This document shows positions 1 to 12,885 of a stretch of DNA of 64,000 nucleotides, one piece after another. Under the pieces are notes generated by a model that ran no database searches, had not been told where the DNA came from, and saw only the letters and a program-made list of their open reading frames with translations. The DNA is from Chitinibacter sp. SCUT-21. GTDB lineage: Bacteria > Pseudomonadota > Gammaproteobacteria > Burkholderiales > Chitinibacteraceae. The stretch is from NCBI GenBank assembly GCA_041874755.1, contig CP102611.1, forward strand, positions 2,046,001-2,110,000, in the 5' to 3' direction. Both the position numbers and the translations under genes were made by a program. Positions within the stretch are counted from its first letter, which is position 1. Every line of letters starts with the position of its first letter.

Positions 1-73
1 GCCACTGGCAGACGGGGTCGTGCACTTAATCGTCGGTGATCGGGCCGAACAAATCGCAGGCTCCTTGCTCTGA
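1..73 (+). CDS. 3' end of an unidentified protein gene (partial)
   Basis: The frame starting at base 2 is open up to a TGA at 71-73 and encodes the last 23 residues of a protein, ending ...VHLIVGDRAEQIAGSLL. A strong hairpin terminator follows within 20 bases, which supports this as the true end of a gene. The fragment is too short for me to assign a family. Confidence 0.5.
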   Translation, partial: PLADGVVHLIVGDRAEQIAGSLL

Positions 74-91
74 GTGGTATGTGACAGAGAG

Positions 92-118
92 GCCATCGCA
101 AATTGCGATGGCTTTTTT
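92..118 (+). terminator. Rho-independent terminator
   Basis: Perfect 10-bp arms GCCATCGCAA / TTGCGATGGC with a one-base loop are followed by six T. It ends the transcript of the partial upstream gene. It also makes in-frame starts before base 120 for the next gene unlikely. Confidence 0.85.
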
Positions 119-182
119 ACTTTGGGAAGCAGATCCGCGAATTTTTCTGGCTAGTCGTTCTACTTTCAGCCACACTTTCGAT

Positions 183-1181
183 ATGGCGCGTGAAAAGCAT
201 TTAGACCTACCTTCATATCATTCTGCATCTTGGCTTCCCGGTGGACATGCCCAGACGATTTATCCTGCCACGCTATTCTGGCAACGGCCATTGCACTACA
301 AACGAGAGCATTGGATTACCCCTGATTTAGATTCGATTGGTTTGGATTGGACTGAAGGTCGCGCGGGAACCCCGTTGATTGTGTTATTTCATGGTTTGGA
401 AGGCAGCTCCCGTAGTCACTATGCCGTGTCATTATTCCATCATGCATATCGCAAAGGGTGGCGCGGCGTGGTGCCGCATTTTCGAACTTGCGGCAATGTG
501 CCTAATCGTTTGCCACGTAGTTACCACGCCGGTGATTCAGAAGAGATCGATTGGATTTTGCAGCGCTTTAAAAAACTTTACCCCGATACCCCGTTGTTTG
601 CGGTGGGCTACTCGCTGGGCGGCAATGCTTTATTAAAATGGCTGGGTGAGCAGGGCGAAGGGGCTACGCAAATTATCCACGCCGCCGCCGCAATTTCTGC
701 GCCGATGGATTTAGCCGCTTGTGGCAATACGCTGGATATCGGCATCAATCGCCATCTGTACACGCGCGAATTTCTGAGTACCATGCGAAAAAAAGCGCAA
801 TACAAGCTGAAGATGTCAGAAAATCCCTTTATTGACTGGCAGCAGGTAAAAAAAGTAAAAAGCCTGCGCGAGTTTGATGATTTGGTGACTGCGCCGCTAC
901 ATGGATTTTTTGGCGTTGAAGATTATTGGAAGCGTGCGAGTAGCAAGGCCGTGTTGCAACACATCACAACGCCCACCTTAATCATCAACGCCTTAAACGA
1001 CCCATTTATGCCCGCTCATAGCCTGCCTACCGTGCGCGATGTGTCTGAATCGGTTCGTTTGATTCAGCCACGCGAAGGCGGGCATGTGGGTTTTATGTCT
1101 GGCCCTCCGCCAGGGCGTTTGAGTTGGTTGCCTGAAACACTAATGAAGTTTTTCCAATACCACCTGCCTTTGGTGAGATAA
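183..1181 (+). CDS. YheT-family alpha/beta-fold hydrolase
   Basis: Predicted cytosolic esterase/lipase-like hydrolase of the YheT (ABHD1/3-like) family; the substrate is unknown. It shows the family's N-terminal WLPGGHAQTIYP motif, the oxyanion region LFHGLEGSS, the nucleophile elbow GYSLGG with Ser about residue 144, an Asp in NALNDPFMP and a His in GGHVGF at about residue 301, so the catalytic triad looks complete. I chose the ATG at 183 (332 residues): an open frame extends to base 36, but that extension runs through the preceding terminator and does not resemble the family. No clear Shine-Dalgarno sequence precedes 183. The TAA is directly followed by the ATG of the mutase gene, so the two are surely co-transcribed. 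Confidence 0.85.
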   Translation: MAREKHLDLPSYHSASWLPGGHAQTIYPATLFWQRPLHYKREHWITPDLDSIGLDWTEGRAGTPLIVLFHGLEGSSRSHYAVSLFHHAYRKGWRGVVPHFRTCGNVPNRLPRSYHAGDSEEIDWILQRFKKLYPDTPLFAVGYSLGGNALLKWLGEQGEGATQIIHAAAAISAPMDLAACGNTLDIGINRHLYTREFLSTMRKKAQYKLKMSENPFIDWQQVKKVKSLREFDDLVTAPLHGFFGVEDYWKRASSKAVLQHITTPTLIINALNDPFMPAHSLPTVRDVSESVRLIQPREGGHVGFMSGPPPGRLSWLPETLMKFFQYHLPLVR

Positions 1182-2546
1182 ATGAGCCGCATCCCAGCAG
1201 AAATTTTCAAAGCGTACGATGTTCGTGGCCCGGTGTCTTTATTGACGCCTGAGGTGGCGTATTGGGTGGGGCGCGCAGTGGGCGCGCAGGCCAAGCAAAG
1301 GCAGATTAAAACCATCGCTCTGGCGGGCGATGGGCGTTTATCCACGCCCGAATTAATGGCAGCCGCTGAAAAAGGCTTAGTCGAAGCAGGGGTATCGGTC
1401 TGTAACCTAGGAATGGCATGCACGCCATTGCTATACTTCGCCGCAAAATATTATGCCGATGCATCAGGGATGATGATTACCGGCTCGCATAATCCGCCCG
1501 AATATAATGGGATCAAGCTGGTGCTGGGTGGCGAAACCATTGATGGCGCTGCTTTGCAAGCCTTGCGCGAGCAAATTGAAGCGGACGAATTGCCACGCTC
1601 AGCTAGCGGTGTGGCGCAAACATACGATGTGTTTGCAGATTATTGCACGGCGGTGGCTCAAACCGTGCAGCTGGCACGGCCACTGAACATCGCCATCGAC
1701 TGTGGCAACGGTGCGCCGGGAGCGGTGGCGCCGCAGTTATTTCGCAATTTGGGTTGCGAGGTCAGCGAGTTGTATTGCGAAGTGGATGGCCATTTTCCGA
1801 ATCATCATCCCGATCCGCAAGTGCTCGATAATTTGCGCGAGTTGCGCGCTAAGGTTATCGAACTCAACGCCGATGTGGGCATTGCTTTTGACGGAGATGG
1901 TGATCGTTTGGGCGTGGTCACTCGCACGGGGCAAATGATTCCCGGCGATCGTTTGCTAATGATTTTCGCGACTTTGGCCTTGGCGCAGCAAAGCGGCCAT
2001 GTTTTATATGATGTGAAATCGAGCCGCGCGGTAGCAAAATGGGTGCAGCAATTGGGCGGCACATCCGAAGCGATTCCGACCGGCCACTCGCATATGAAGC
2101 GCAAGCTCAAGCAAACTAAAGCGCTGCTCGCCGGTGAATTATCCGGCCATTTTGCCTTTGCTGGCTGGGATGTTGACGACGCGCTGTTTGCCGCGGCGAA
2201 ATTACTTGCAGCTATTTCGCAAGGATTAGACCTTGATGCTGAGCTGGCGCGTTTGCCGCAATGCTTGGCGACACACGAATTACAAATTGCGCTGACTGGC
2301 TCGGGGCATCTTTTAGTCAAAGACATCGCAGCCAAAGCGCAGTTTCCCACCGCCAGTAGTATTAGCCTCGTCGACGGCTTGCGCATAGAATACGCCGATG
2401 GCTTTGGCTTGATTCGAGCGTCGAACACGACGCCGGTGCTAACCTTACGCATCGAAGCCGATGACGCTGCAGCGCTGCGTCGCATCGAACATGAACTTGC
2501 GGCCGCAATTGCACCGCTTCCTTTTCCACACTATACCGTCGACTAA
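1182..2546 (+). CDS. Phosphomannomutase/phosphoglucomutase
   Basis: 454-residue alpha-D-phosphohexomutase, similar in size to AlgC/ManB enzymes. It interconverts hexose 1- and 6-phosphates through a phosphoserine and supplies sugar nucleotides for LPS or exopolysaccharide. Visible motifs: the phosphoserine loop TGSHNPPEYNG with Ser about residue 102, the Mg-binding loop DGDGD at 237-241, the sugar-specificity segment GELSGHFAF, and the C-terminal phosphate-binding RASNTTPVL. The gene starts at the base after the yheT-like stop and ends 2 nt before nadC. Whether mannose or glucose is preferred cannot be read from the sequence, so I give no symbol (algC/manB are candidates). Confidence 0.93.
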   Translation: MSRIPAEIFKAYDVRGPVSLLTPEVAYWVGRAVGAQAKQRQIKTIALAGDGRLSTPELMAAAEKGLVEAGVSVCNLGMACTPLLYFAAKYYADASGMMITGSHNPPEYNGIKLVLGGETIDGAALQALREQIEADELPRSASGVAQTYDVFADYCTAVAQTVQLARPLNIAIDCGNGAPGAVAPQLFRNLGCEVSELYCEVDGHFPNHHPDPQVLDNLRELRAKVIELNADVGIAFDGDGDRLGVVTRTGQMIPGDRLLMIFATLALAQQSGHVLYDVKSSRAVAKWVQQLGGTSEAIPTGHSHMKRKLKQTKALLAGELSGHFAFAGWDVDDALFAAAKLLAAISQGLDLDAELARLPQCLATHELQIALTGSGHLLVKDIAAKAQFPTASSISLVDGLRIEYADGFGLIRASNTTPVLTLRIEADDAAALRRIEHELAAAIAPLPFPHYTVD

Positions 2547-2548
2547 GT

Positions 2549-3385
2549 ATGAATTTACCTCCCCATCACATCATCGCCGCCAATGTAGCCACCGCCTTAG
2601 CTGAAGACATTGGTGAATGCGATTGGACTGCGCAATTAATTCCAGCGACGCAGCAAGCCAATGCGCGGATTATCGTGCGTGAAGATGCCGTAATTTGTGG
2701 CTTACCATGGGCAAATGAAGTCATTCGCCAAGTCGACGCCAGCATCCAAATCGACTGGCAAGTTACGGAAGGGGAGTATGTGGCTGCAGATACCGGCCTC
2801 TGTGTTCTGCAGGGCAATGCCCGCTCCTTGCTAACCGCCGAGCGCAGCATTTTAAATTTTATCCAAACATTATCAGGGGTCGCGACTGAAACACGCCGCT
2901 ATGCGCACTTGATCGCAGGTACCAATGCAGTCGTGCACGACACGCGCAAAACCATCCCTGGCCTGCGTCGCGCACAAAAATACGCGGTGACTGTTGGTGG
3001 CGGAGCTAATCAGCGCATTGCTTTATATGACGGTATTTTGATTAAAGAAAACCACATTATGGCGGCGGGCAGTATTGCCAATGCTCTGGCTGCGGCACAG
3101 CAAATCGCACCAAAGCACGTCACCATCCAAATCGAAGTCGAAAACTTAAACGAACTCGAACAAGCGCTGGCCGCAGGCGCGGTATCGGTCTTGCTGGATA
3201 ATATGAGTCTGGACGATATGCGCACTGCGGTGCAAATGGCACAAGGTAAAGCGGTCTTAGAAGCTTCAGGTGGCGTTGAACTGAGCACGATTCGTGCGAT
3301 AGCCGAAACCGGCGTAGATCGAATTTCGGTAGGAAAGCTCACTAAAGATATCCAAGCCATCGATTTATCGATGCGCTTTAGCTAA
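2549..3385 (+). CDS. nadC: Nicotinate-nucleotide pyrophosphorylase (carboxylating)
   Basis: 278-residue quinolinate phosphoribosyltransferase. It converts quinolinate and PRPP to nicotinate mononucleotide, CO2 and PPi in de novo NAD synthesis. Signature segments are HDTRKTIPGLR, KYAVTVGGGANQR, the lysine in LIKENHI, the EVENL strand, LLDNM, and the C-terminal EASGGV...GVDRISVG phosphate site. Length is normal for the family. It is the last gene of the three-gene operon, 2 nt after the mutase, and is followed by a strong terminator. Confidence 0.97.
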   Translation: MNLPPHHIIAANVATALAEDIGECDWTAQLIPATQQANARIIVREDAVICGLPWANEVIRQVDASIQIDWQVTEGEYVAADTGLCVLQGNARSLLTAERSILNFIQTLSGVATETRRYAHLIAGTNAVVHDTRKTIPGLRRAQKYAVTVGGGANQRIALYDGILIKENHIMAAGSIANALAAAQQIAPKHVTIQIEVENLNELEQALAAGAVSVLLDNMSLDDMRTAVQMAQGKAVLEASGGVELSTIRAIAETGVDRISVGKLTKDIQAIDLSMRFS

Positions 3386-3409
3386 TTGGCAGATGAATCT
3401 ACACCAAAT

Positions 3410-3431
3410 AAAGCCCGCGCTAGCGGGCTTT
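3410..3431 (+). terminator. Rho-independent terminator after nadC
   Basis: AAAGCCCGC-GCTA-GCGGGCTTT stem-loop located 25 bases after the nadC stop. The T run is short and merges into a T-rich microsatellite. Confidence 0.8.
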
Positions 3432-3528
3432 GTGCTTTGTGCTTTGTGCTTTTTGGTGTTTGGTGTTTGGTGTTTGGTTTTTGCAGTTTTACAGTTTTGC
3501 AGTTTTGTAGTTTTGTAGTTTTGTAGTT
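3429..3528. repeat. Three adjacent T-rich 7-8-bp microsatellites
   Basis: About 100 bases are made of successive short tandem repeats: TTTGTGC (three copies), then TTTGGTG (about four), then AGTTTTGC/AGTTTTGT variants (about six). They sit between the nadC terminator and the rRNA promoter. No gene is visible from 3386 to 3898; the 60-codon open frame at 3560-3742 overlaps the rRNA promoter and is not credible. Confidence 0.85.
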
Positions 3529-3644
3529 GGGCTAGCTGGTGCTGGCCGCTGTGTTTTGATTGGCTAGGCTCAATTGTTTAAAATCGAGTTTCCTTTTTCA
3601 TCAATCACTTATCGCCTTTGTTCGCTTTTCATCGTCGATAGGTG

Positions 3645-3673
3645 TTGACGTGTTTCAGGCCGGTGGGTATAGT
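3645..3673 (+). promoter_or_regulatory. Sigma-70 promoter of the rRNA operon
   Basis: -35 TTGACG at 3645-3650 and -10 TATAGT at 3668-3673, separated by exactly 17 bases. It lies about 225 bases before the 16S gene and upstream of boxA and the processing stem. A second rrn promoter may exist but I could not identify one. Confidence 0.75.
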
Positions 3674-3733
3674 TCGGCCTCTCTGCTGATGACGCAGCGA
3701 AACAAAACGAATGTTTCTCTGGTTGTTCAGCCC

Positions 3734-3744
3734 GATCTTTAACA
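3734..3744 (+). promoter_or_regulatory. boxA antitermination site in rRNA leader
   Basis: GATCTTTAACA resembles the conserved rrn boxA (TGCTCTTTAACA in E. coli), which binds NusB/NusE. It lies just before the 16S processing stem. A matching copy occurs in the 16S-23S spacer. Confidence 0.65.
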
Positions 3745-3749
3745 AATTA

Positions 3750-3773
3750 CAGCCGATGAGTGTGAGTGCTTGA
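3750..3773 (+). other. Left arm of the pre-16S processing stem
   Basis: These 24 bases are complementary to 5453-5476 just after the 16S gene, with 23 Watson-Crick pairs and one G-U. Together they form the double-stranded stalk that RNase III would cut to release pre-16S rRNA. Confidence 0.8.
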
Positions 3774-3898
3774 TTCGTAAGTCGAAACAAGTGCTTGCAC
3801 TCAGATGATAGGAAATAAACAAGACGAACTTTATTGTTCATCTCGTTTCTTTCTTTGAGTATTGAAGTACAAGCCAAGTAGTAAAAATAGCAGAGATT

Positions 3899-5433
<1,535 letters not shown>

Positions 5434-5452
5434 AAGAGAAAAGACCTTCGGG

Positions 5453-5476
5453 TCAAGTACTCACACTCATCGGCTG
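5453..5476 (+). other. Right arm of the pre-16S processing stem
   Basis: Complement of the leader segment 3750-3773 (23 of 24 Watson-Crick pairs, one G-U). It lies 20 bases after the mature 16S 3' end, as expected for an RNase III stalk. Confidence 0.8.
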
Positions 5477-5547
5477 TAGAGTTTGAAGATACAGAGAAAG
5501 TAGCTGAGCAATGAAGCAATTCATTGCAGGGTTACGGACTTGGTTGG

Positions 5548-5565
5548 AAGCTGGGTCAGTAGCTC
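5548..5565 (+). repeat. Spacer copy of the tRNA-Ile 5' end
   Basis: The 18 bases AAGCTGGGTCAGTAGCTC occur here and again at 5624-5641, where they form the upstream flank and first 13 bases of tRNA-Ile. The spacer copy lacks the rest of a tRNA, so it is a partial duplication and not a functional gene. Confidence 0.8.
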
Positions 5566-5628
5566 TGGCGGCGTAGATTATCTAAAAGTAATCGCGAAGT
5601 TAGAGATGATCTAGTGAAGACAAAAGCT

Positions 5629-5705
5629 GGGTCAGTAGCTCAGTCGGTTAGAGCACCGTCTTGATAAGGCGGGGGTCGCTGGTTCGATTCCAGCTTGACC
5701 CACCA
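5629..5705 (+). tRNA. ileT: tRNA-Ile (anticodon GAT)
   Basis: 77-nt cloverleaf in the 16S-23S spacer. Acceptor GGGTCAG pairs with TTGACCC; the anticodon stem CCGTC/GGCGG encloses TTGATAA with GAT at 5663-5665; the T-arm contains GGTTCGATTCC; CCA is encoded at 5703-5705. The Ile-Ala pair in this spacer is standard for proteobacterial rrn operons. Confidence 0.97.
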
Positions 5706-5743
5706 TTGATTCATCAGTGGAAACAGCTTTGTAATGCCAGATT

Positions 5744-5819
5744 GGGGGATTAGCTCAGTTGGGAGAGCACCTGCTTTGCAAGCAGGGGGTCGTCGGTTCG
5801 ATCCCGTCATCCTCCACCA
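5744..5819 (+). tRNA. alaT: tRNA-Ala (anticodon TGC)
   Basis: 76-nt cloverleaf 38 bases after tRNA-Ile. Acceptor GGGGGAT pairs with ATCCTCC (one G-T); the anticodon stem CCTGC/GCAGG encloses TTTGCAA with TGC at 5777-5779; the T-arm contains GGTTCGATCCC; CCA is encoded at 5817-5819. Confidence 0.97.
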
Positions 5820-6157
5820 CACCTTGCGGTGGGCACTACGCCTACGGCGAAAGTCTCTCTTGAGAATTTAGAATTCAGTAAGCAAGCAGAATTAATTCTG
5901 GTTTGTTTATTTTGTTCTGATTTCTTAAATCAGAATGCCTTTGGCATCTGTATCGTTCTTTAACAAAATAGAAGAAGTAATATCTCCTAATTAAACAATG
6001 TGAGCATCAAGGCAACTTGGTGTGAACAGTAAATAAATTGGGTTGATTGTATCTCTGATCGAAAGATCAGCGTTGAATGACGTGAGAACTCATTCAACAA
6101 GTCGTAAATACCGATACTCTAAACCGATGATACGGTAAAACGTGTTTGAGGTTATAG
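5820..6157 (+). other. tRNA-Ala to 23S spacer (no gene)
   Basis: 338 bases of transcribed spacer without a credible coding frame. It contains the second boxA at 5955-5965 and, at its end, the left arm of the pre-23S processing stem. Confidence 0.75.
5955..5965 (+). promoter_or_regulatory. boxA antitermination site in the 16S-23S spacer
   Basis: GTTCTTTAACA matches the leader boxA at 9 of 11 positions. It is followed by a similar A-rich stretch. A spacer boxA before 23S is typical of rrn operons. Confidence 0.65.
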
Positions 6158-9044
<2,887 letters not shown>

Positions 9045-9181
9045 ATAACCTGAGACGCGTTAAGCGACAGGTGCAATCGACCCGATTGTGAATGTTAAAG
9101 TTAAGAGAAATAAGATTACTTCTTCTATTGATTTCGAGTGATTGCAAACCCAATGGGGTAAGCAGTTAACTCACCCAGTTT

Positions 9182-9298
9182 TGTCTGGTGACCATAGCGA
9201 GGTGGTCCCACTCCTTCCCATCCCGAACAGGACAGTGAAACGCCTCAGCGCCGATGATAGTGCGGATTGCCCGTGTGAAAGTAGGTCATTGCCAGACT
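9182..9298 (+). rRNA. rrf: 5S ribosomal RNA
   Basis: About 117 nt beginning TGTCTGGTGACCATAGCGAGG and ending in GCCAGACT. It contains the GGTGGTCCCACTCCTTCCCA and CCGAACAGGACAGTGAAACG blocks typical of 5S rRNA, and its ends pair (GTCTGG with CCAGAC). It is the last gene of the rRNA operon. Confidence 0.95.
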
Positions 9299-9307
9299 CC
9301 CTAATAG

Positions 9308-9337
9308 AAAGCCCAGCTCAACCGAGCTGGGCTTTTT
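9308..9337 (+). terminator. Rho-independent terminator of the rRNA operon
   Basis: AAAGCCCAGCTC-AACC-GAGCTGGGCTTTTT: a 12-bp GC-rich stem with a T run, 10 bases after 5S. Confidence 0.92.
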
Positions 9338-9552
9338 GCTTTGCGCTGGAAATACAACGTAAAGATACTCCATCTTGTATTGCTTCAAGCACCAAGTCAG
9401 CGCTGTTCTTTGGCCGCATACCCTTCAATTACTTTCTGCGGTTTAATCTGATTTGGCAAAAGAAAAACACCTTAGGGCATTTTCCTTGCTGTCTTGTCGC
9501 GCGCTTGCGGTTAAAATAGCGCCAATTCTTTCGACGATATGGATTTAAGCTG

Positions 9553-10917
9553 ATGAGCTCTGTACTGAATGTGGTGATTTTGGCTGCCGGTAAAGGCACG
9601 CGCATGTATTCTAGCCTGCCTAAAGTGCTGCATAAGCTGGCAGGTAAACCATTGGTACAGCATGTGATCGACACTGCGCGAGGCTTAGCACCAGAAAAAT
9701 TGGTGGTGGTGTATGGCTTTGGCGGCGAAAAATTGCAAGAAGCGCTTGCTGGCCAAGATTTAGGTTTTGCCTTGCAGGCGGAGCAACTCGGTACTGGCCA
9801 TGCTTTGGCGCAAGCCGTTCCGCAATTGAATGGCGATACCACCTTGATGCTCTATGGTGATGTGCCATTGACGCGTTTGACGACTTTGCAGCAATTACTG
9901 ACTGCGTGCGAAGGCGGCAAGCTGGGCATTTTGACCGATATTCTTGATGATGCAACGGGTTATGGCCGCATCGTGCGCAATGCGCAAGGCCAGGTGACGC
10001 ACATCGTTGAGCAAAAAGATTGCTCGCCAGCGGAAGCTGCGATTCGCGAAATGAATACCGGTATTTTGGTGTTACCGACGGCGAAGCTTAAAGGCTGGTT
10101 GTCGGAATTGAAAAACGATAACGCCCAAGGTGAGTATTATGCAACCGACTTAATCGCCTTGGCGGTACGGGATGGCGTTGAAATCGCTACGGTGCATCCA
10201 CAAGCGCATTGGGAAGCCGAAGGCATTAACAATAAATTACAATTGGCTGCGCTAGAGCGCATTCACCAACAAGAAATTGCCAAGTCATTGCTCACCGCGG
10301 GTGTTGGCTTAGCCGATCCGGCGCGTATCGATGTGCGCGGCAATATTTCGCACGGGCAAGATGTGTTTATTGATGTCAATTGCGTCTTTGAAGGTGAAGT
10401 GCAACTCGGTAAAGGCGTGAGCATCGGTGCGAATTGTTATTTGAAAAATGTCACCATCGCAGACGGCGCAGTGATTCATCCATTCTGCCATTTGGAAGAC
10501 GCAGTCGTGGGTGAAGGCAGCTTAATTGGCCCGTACGCGCGTTTGCGTCCTGGCGCTGAATTGGGGGCAGAAGTGCATATTGGCAACTTTGTCGAAGTGA
10601 AAAAATCGACGATTGCCCAAGGCAGCAAGGTGAATCACCTTACATATATCGGCGACACCACGATGGGTTCCGGCGTAAACGTGGGCGCGGGGACGATTAC
10701 CGCCAATTACGATGGGGTGAATAAATTCCGCACCGTGATCGAAGACAATGTCCGGATTGGTTCTAATAATGTGTTGGTCGCACCGGTGACCATTGGTGCT
10801 GGTGCCACAACGGGTGCAGGTTCGGTCATCAGTAAAAATGCCCCACCTGGTGAGTTAACCGTTGCACGGGCGAAGCAAGTTACGATCAATGGCTGGCAAC
10901 GTCCCGTTAGAAAGTAA
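9553..10917 (+). CDS. glmU: Bifunctional UDP-GlcNAc pyrophosphorylase / glucosamine-1-phosphate N-acetyltransferase
   Basis: 454 residues, normal length for GlmU. It makes UDP-GlcNAc for peptidoglycan and LPS in two steps. The N-terminal half is the uridyltransferase with LAAGKGTRM at 10-18, a LYGDVPL metal-binding segment and EMNTGI. The C-terminal half is a left-handed beta-helix acetyltransferase with hexapeptide repeats, including [24 protein letters not shown] and the acetyl-CoA region [12 protein letters not shown]. It stands alone between the rRNA terminator and its own terminator. Confidence 0.98.
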   Translation: MSSVLNVVILAAGKGTRMYSSLPKVLHKLAGKPLVQHVIDTARGLAPEKLVVVYGFGGEKLQEALAGQDLGFALQAEQLGTGHALAQAVPQLNGDTTLMLYGDVPLTRLTTLQQLLTACEGGKLGILTDILDDATGYGRIVRNAQGQVTHIVEQKDCSPAEAAIREMNTGILVLPTAKLKGWLSELKNDNAQGEYYATDLIALAVRDGVEIATVHPQAHWEAEGINNKLQLAALERIHQQEIAKSLLTAGVGLADPARIDVRGNISHGQDVFIDVNCVFEGEVQLGKGVSIGANCYLKNVTIADGAVIHPFCHLEDAVVGEGSLIGPYARLRPGAELGAEVHIGNFVEVKKSTIAQGSKVNHLTYIGDTTMGSGVNVGAGTITANYDGVNKFRTVIEDNVRIGSNNVLVAPVTIGAGATTGAGSVISKNAPPGELTVARAKQVTINGWQRPVRK

Positions 10918-10965
10918 GGTATATCCTTGCGGGCCATATTTGAATTTAGTTGTATCGATATACCT

Positions 10966-10987
10966 AAACCAGCTTCGGCTGGTTTTT
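10966..10987 (+). terminator. Rho-independent terminator after glmU
   Basis: AAACCAGC-TTCG-GCTGGTTTTT: an 8-bp stem with a stable TTCG tetraloop and a T run, about 50 bases after the glmU stop. Confidence 0.9.
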
Positions 10988-11076
10988 GTGTTTTTAACGG
11001 CTGATTGATAGCTGCTAGTGTGGATCAAATGGCGTGTTGCAGTATGATAAGTAAAAGCTAAAGCGAAGGAATAAAA

Positions 11077-12885
11077 ATGAGCAAGCAATTGAGTGGTGTG
11101 GCGATCGCAATTTCTTTAGTACTCAGTGCGTGCGGCGGCGGTGGCGGCGGAAGTGCAGCGCCAGAGCCGACTGCAGTACCAAGCTATACACCACCTCCAG
11201 CGGATGCTGTTTCGGCAGACCCAAGCTGGCCTAGCCCAGTAGCGATTCCGTTTGTTGCGGGCTCATTGCTCATTAGCGAAATTTCCAGCAGCAATTGGAT
11301 CGAAATTTATAACCCGAATGATGTTCCCGTTGACCTCAGTCGCGTGAAATTGCGTACTTTTGATAATGCAAATGCCATTACTGAATTTAGCTTGCCCGCA
11401 GCGACGATTTTAGCCAAAGGTTATGTGGTGTTGGCAGCGAGGCCTTCTTCCTATTTGCAATCGTCCAATCAAATTGCATTTGTAGGGACGACGAGCCAAT
11501 ACCCAGTCTGGAATAGCTCGGGTTTTGTTGAGTTAATCACTGCGGATAAGTCGATCGATTTTGTGCGTTATGGTAGCGATGCCACTGCTTCAAAATTCCC
11601 GGCTCAATCTCCTCTTCCTTGGAGTGGTTCGGTCGCGAGCGCCTTAAATACCGCAAGCTATGGCAATAGCATTGTCCGACCCGCTTCAAGTATCGCGCAG
11701 GCAGAAACTAATACCGCAACAGACTGGCAAGCAGCTAATTTTGTGACGCCGTATGGGGCGAATGATGTGCCTAATGGCACAGCAGACAGTGATAATGATG
11801 GCATTCCTGATAGTGCCGAAGTTGCAGGTGGTCGTTTTGCCGGACTAGATTTATATGCCATGGGTGCAAGGACTGGGCAGCGCGATATTTTCCTTGAAAT
11901 TGACTATATGTCATCGACTGATGAAGGCGTAAAACCGCGCGCAGAGGCTTTACAAAAAATTGTGAATGCTTTTGCCGCGAAAGGTTTTGCCCTGCACATT
12001 GATGCGGGTGTGAATGTTGCAGGCTTTAATTTGGGCAATAGTAAATCGGTACTGGCCTTTAATAATTGCCTCGATTTAGGCGATCCGAAAGTCGGTTGTG
12101 CCGATGTGTATCAGTTGAAAACCACGGCGTTTGATCTACGCCGTAGCCCGATTTTCCACTACGCGGTCATGGGGTATAAGCAGGGTAATTATGCGGGTTC
12201 GGCCGGGTTGGGTGAGATTGCGGGTAATGATTTTAATGTCACGTTGGGGGGCTTAAATTTAAGCGCCAAAGATACCGCCAATAAAAATTTCCTGATCAAT
12301 ACCCAAGCCGGCACCATCATGCACGAACTCGGCCACAATCTGGGGCTGGAGCATGGTGGTTTTGAAACGCTAAATGGCAAGCCCAATTACGTCAGCGTAA
12401 TGAACTATATGTACTCGCAAGCGGGTATCCCACCGAGTACCACGGGCGCGAATGCTGGGCAGCGTTGGTATATCTACAACGACCTTAAAGGGTTAAGCCT
12501 CTGTTCAGCAGCGGTGGAATCTAATACTTGCTCAGATAGTTTAATTCTTGATTATTCCAACGGCAGCTCTGTGGATTTGAACGAAGCTAGTTTGCTGGAA
12601 AGTGAATTACTTGGCCGTGGCTCTACTGCATCAGGCGCCTTTATTGATTGGAACCGTGATGGCGCAAATAATTTAGGTCGCATCAGCAGCAATATCGATG
12701 ATTCGACGGCTTTGTCGACACTGAAGGACTACAACGATTGGGCGAATTTGATTTTGCCATTCTCACGCCAATATAGTGGGCGTTTCTTACGTTTGAATGG
12801 CAAGGGTAACTCTGGCTCGGTCGATTTTTTAAATGATCAACAAACCGTTGCGCACGAAGTGCCAATGGTGAAGGCCTTTCCATGA
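11077..12885 (+). CDS. Lipoprotein with lamin-tail-like domain and metzincin-type zinc protease motif
   Basis: 602-residue predicted outer-membrane or surface lipoprotein. The N-terminus has a signal peptide ending in the lipobox LVLSAC (Cys19), followed by a Gly run and a Pro-rich linker. Residues about 65-165 (ISEISSSNWIEIYNP...) resemble a lamin-tail domain. A DSDNDGIPDSAE segment near 240 looks like a calcium-binding thrombospondin-3-type loop. HELGHNLGLEH at 416-426 is an HExxHxxGxxH zinc site, so this is probably an active secreted metalloprotease. An AAGGA-type ribosome site precedes the ATG. The gene overlaps the next by 4 nt (ATGA), implying a functional pair. Substrate unknown. Confidence 0.85.
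   Translation: MSKQLSGVAIAISLVLSACGGGGGGSAAPEPTAVPSYTPPPADAVSADPSWPSPVAIPFVAGSLLISEISSSNWIEIYNPNDVPVDLSRVKLRTFDNANAITEFSLPAATILAKGYVVLAARPSSYLQSSNQIAFVGTTSQYPVWNSSGFVELITADKSIDFVRYGSDATASKFPAQSPLPWSGSVASALNTASYGNSIVRPASSIAQAETNTATDWQAANFVTPYGANDVPNGTADSDNDGIPDSAEVAGGRFAGLDLYAMGARTGQRDIFLEIDYMSSTDEGVKPRAEALQKIVNAFAAKGFALHIDAGVNVAGFNLGNSKSVLAFNNCLDLGDPKVGCADVYQLKTTAFDLRRSPIFHYAVMGYKQGNYAGSAGLGEIAGNDFNVTLGGLNLSAKDTANKNFLINTQAGTIMHELGHNLGLEHGGFETLNGKPNYVSVMNYMYSQAGIPPSTTGANAGQRWYIYNDLKGLSLCSAAVESNTCSDSLILDYSNGSSVDLNEASLLESELLGRGSTASGAFIDWNRDGANNLGRISSNIDDSTALSTLKDYNDWANLILPFSRQYSGRFLRLNGKGNSGSVDFLNDQQTVAHEVPMVKAFP

Noticed and set aside
36-182. N-terminal extension of the YheT-like hydrolase
   Set aside because: It spans the upstream gene's stop and terminator hairpin and is not similar to the family.
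3560-3742. 60-codon frame before the 16S gene
   Set aside because: It contains the rRNA promoter and start of the leader; no ribosome site.
9142-9519. 125-codon open frame covering 5S rRNA and its terminator
   Set aside because: It runs through the 5S gene and a strong terminator and has no coding character.
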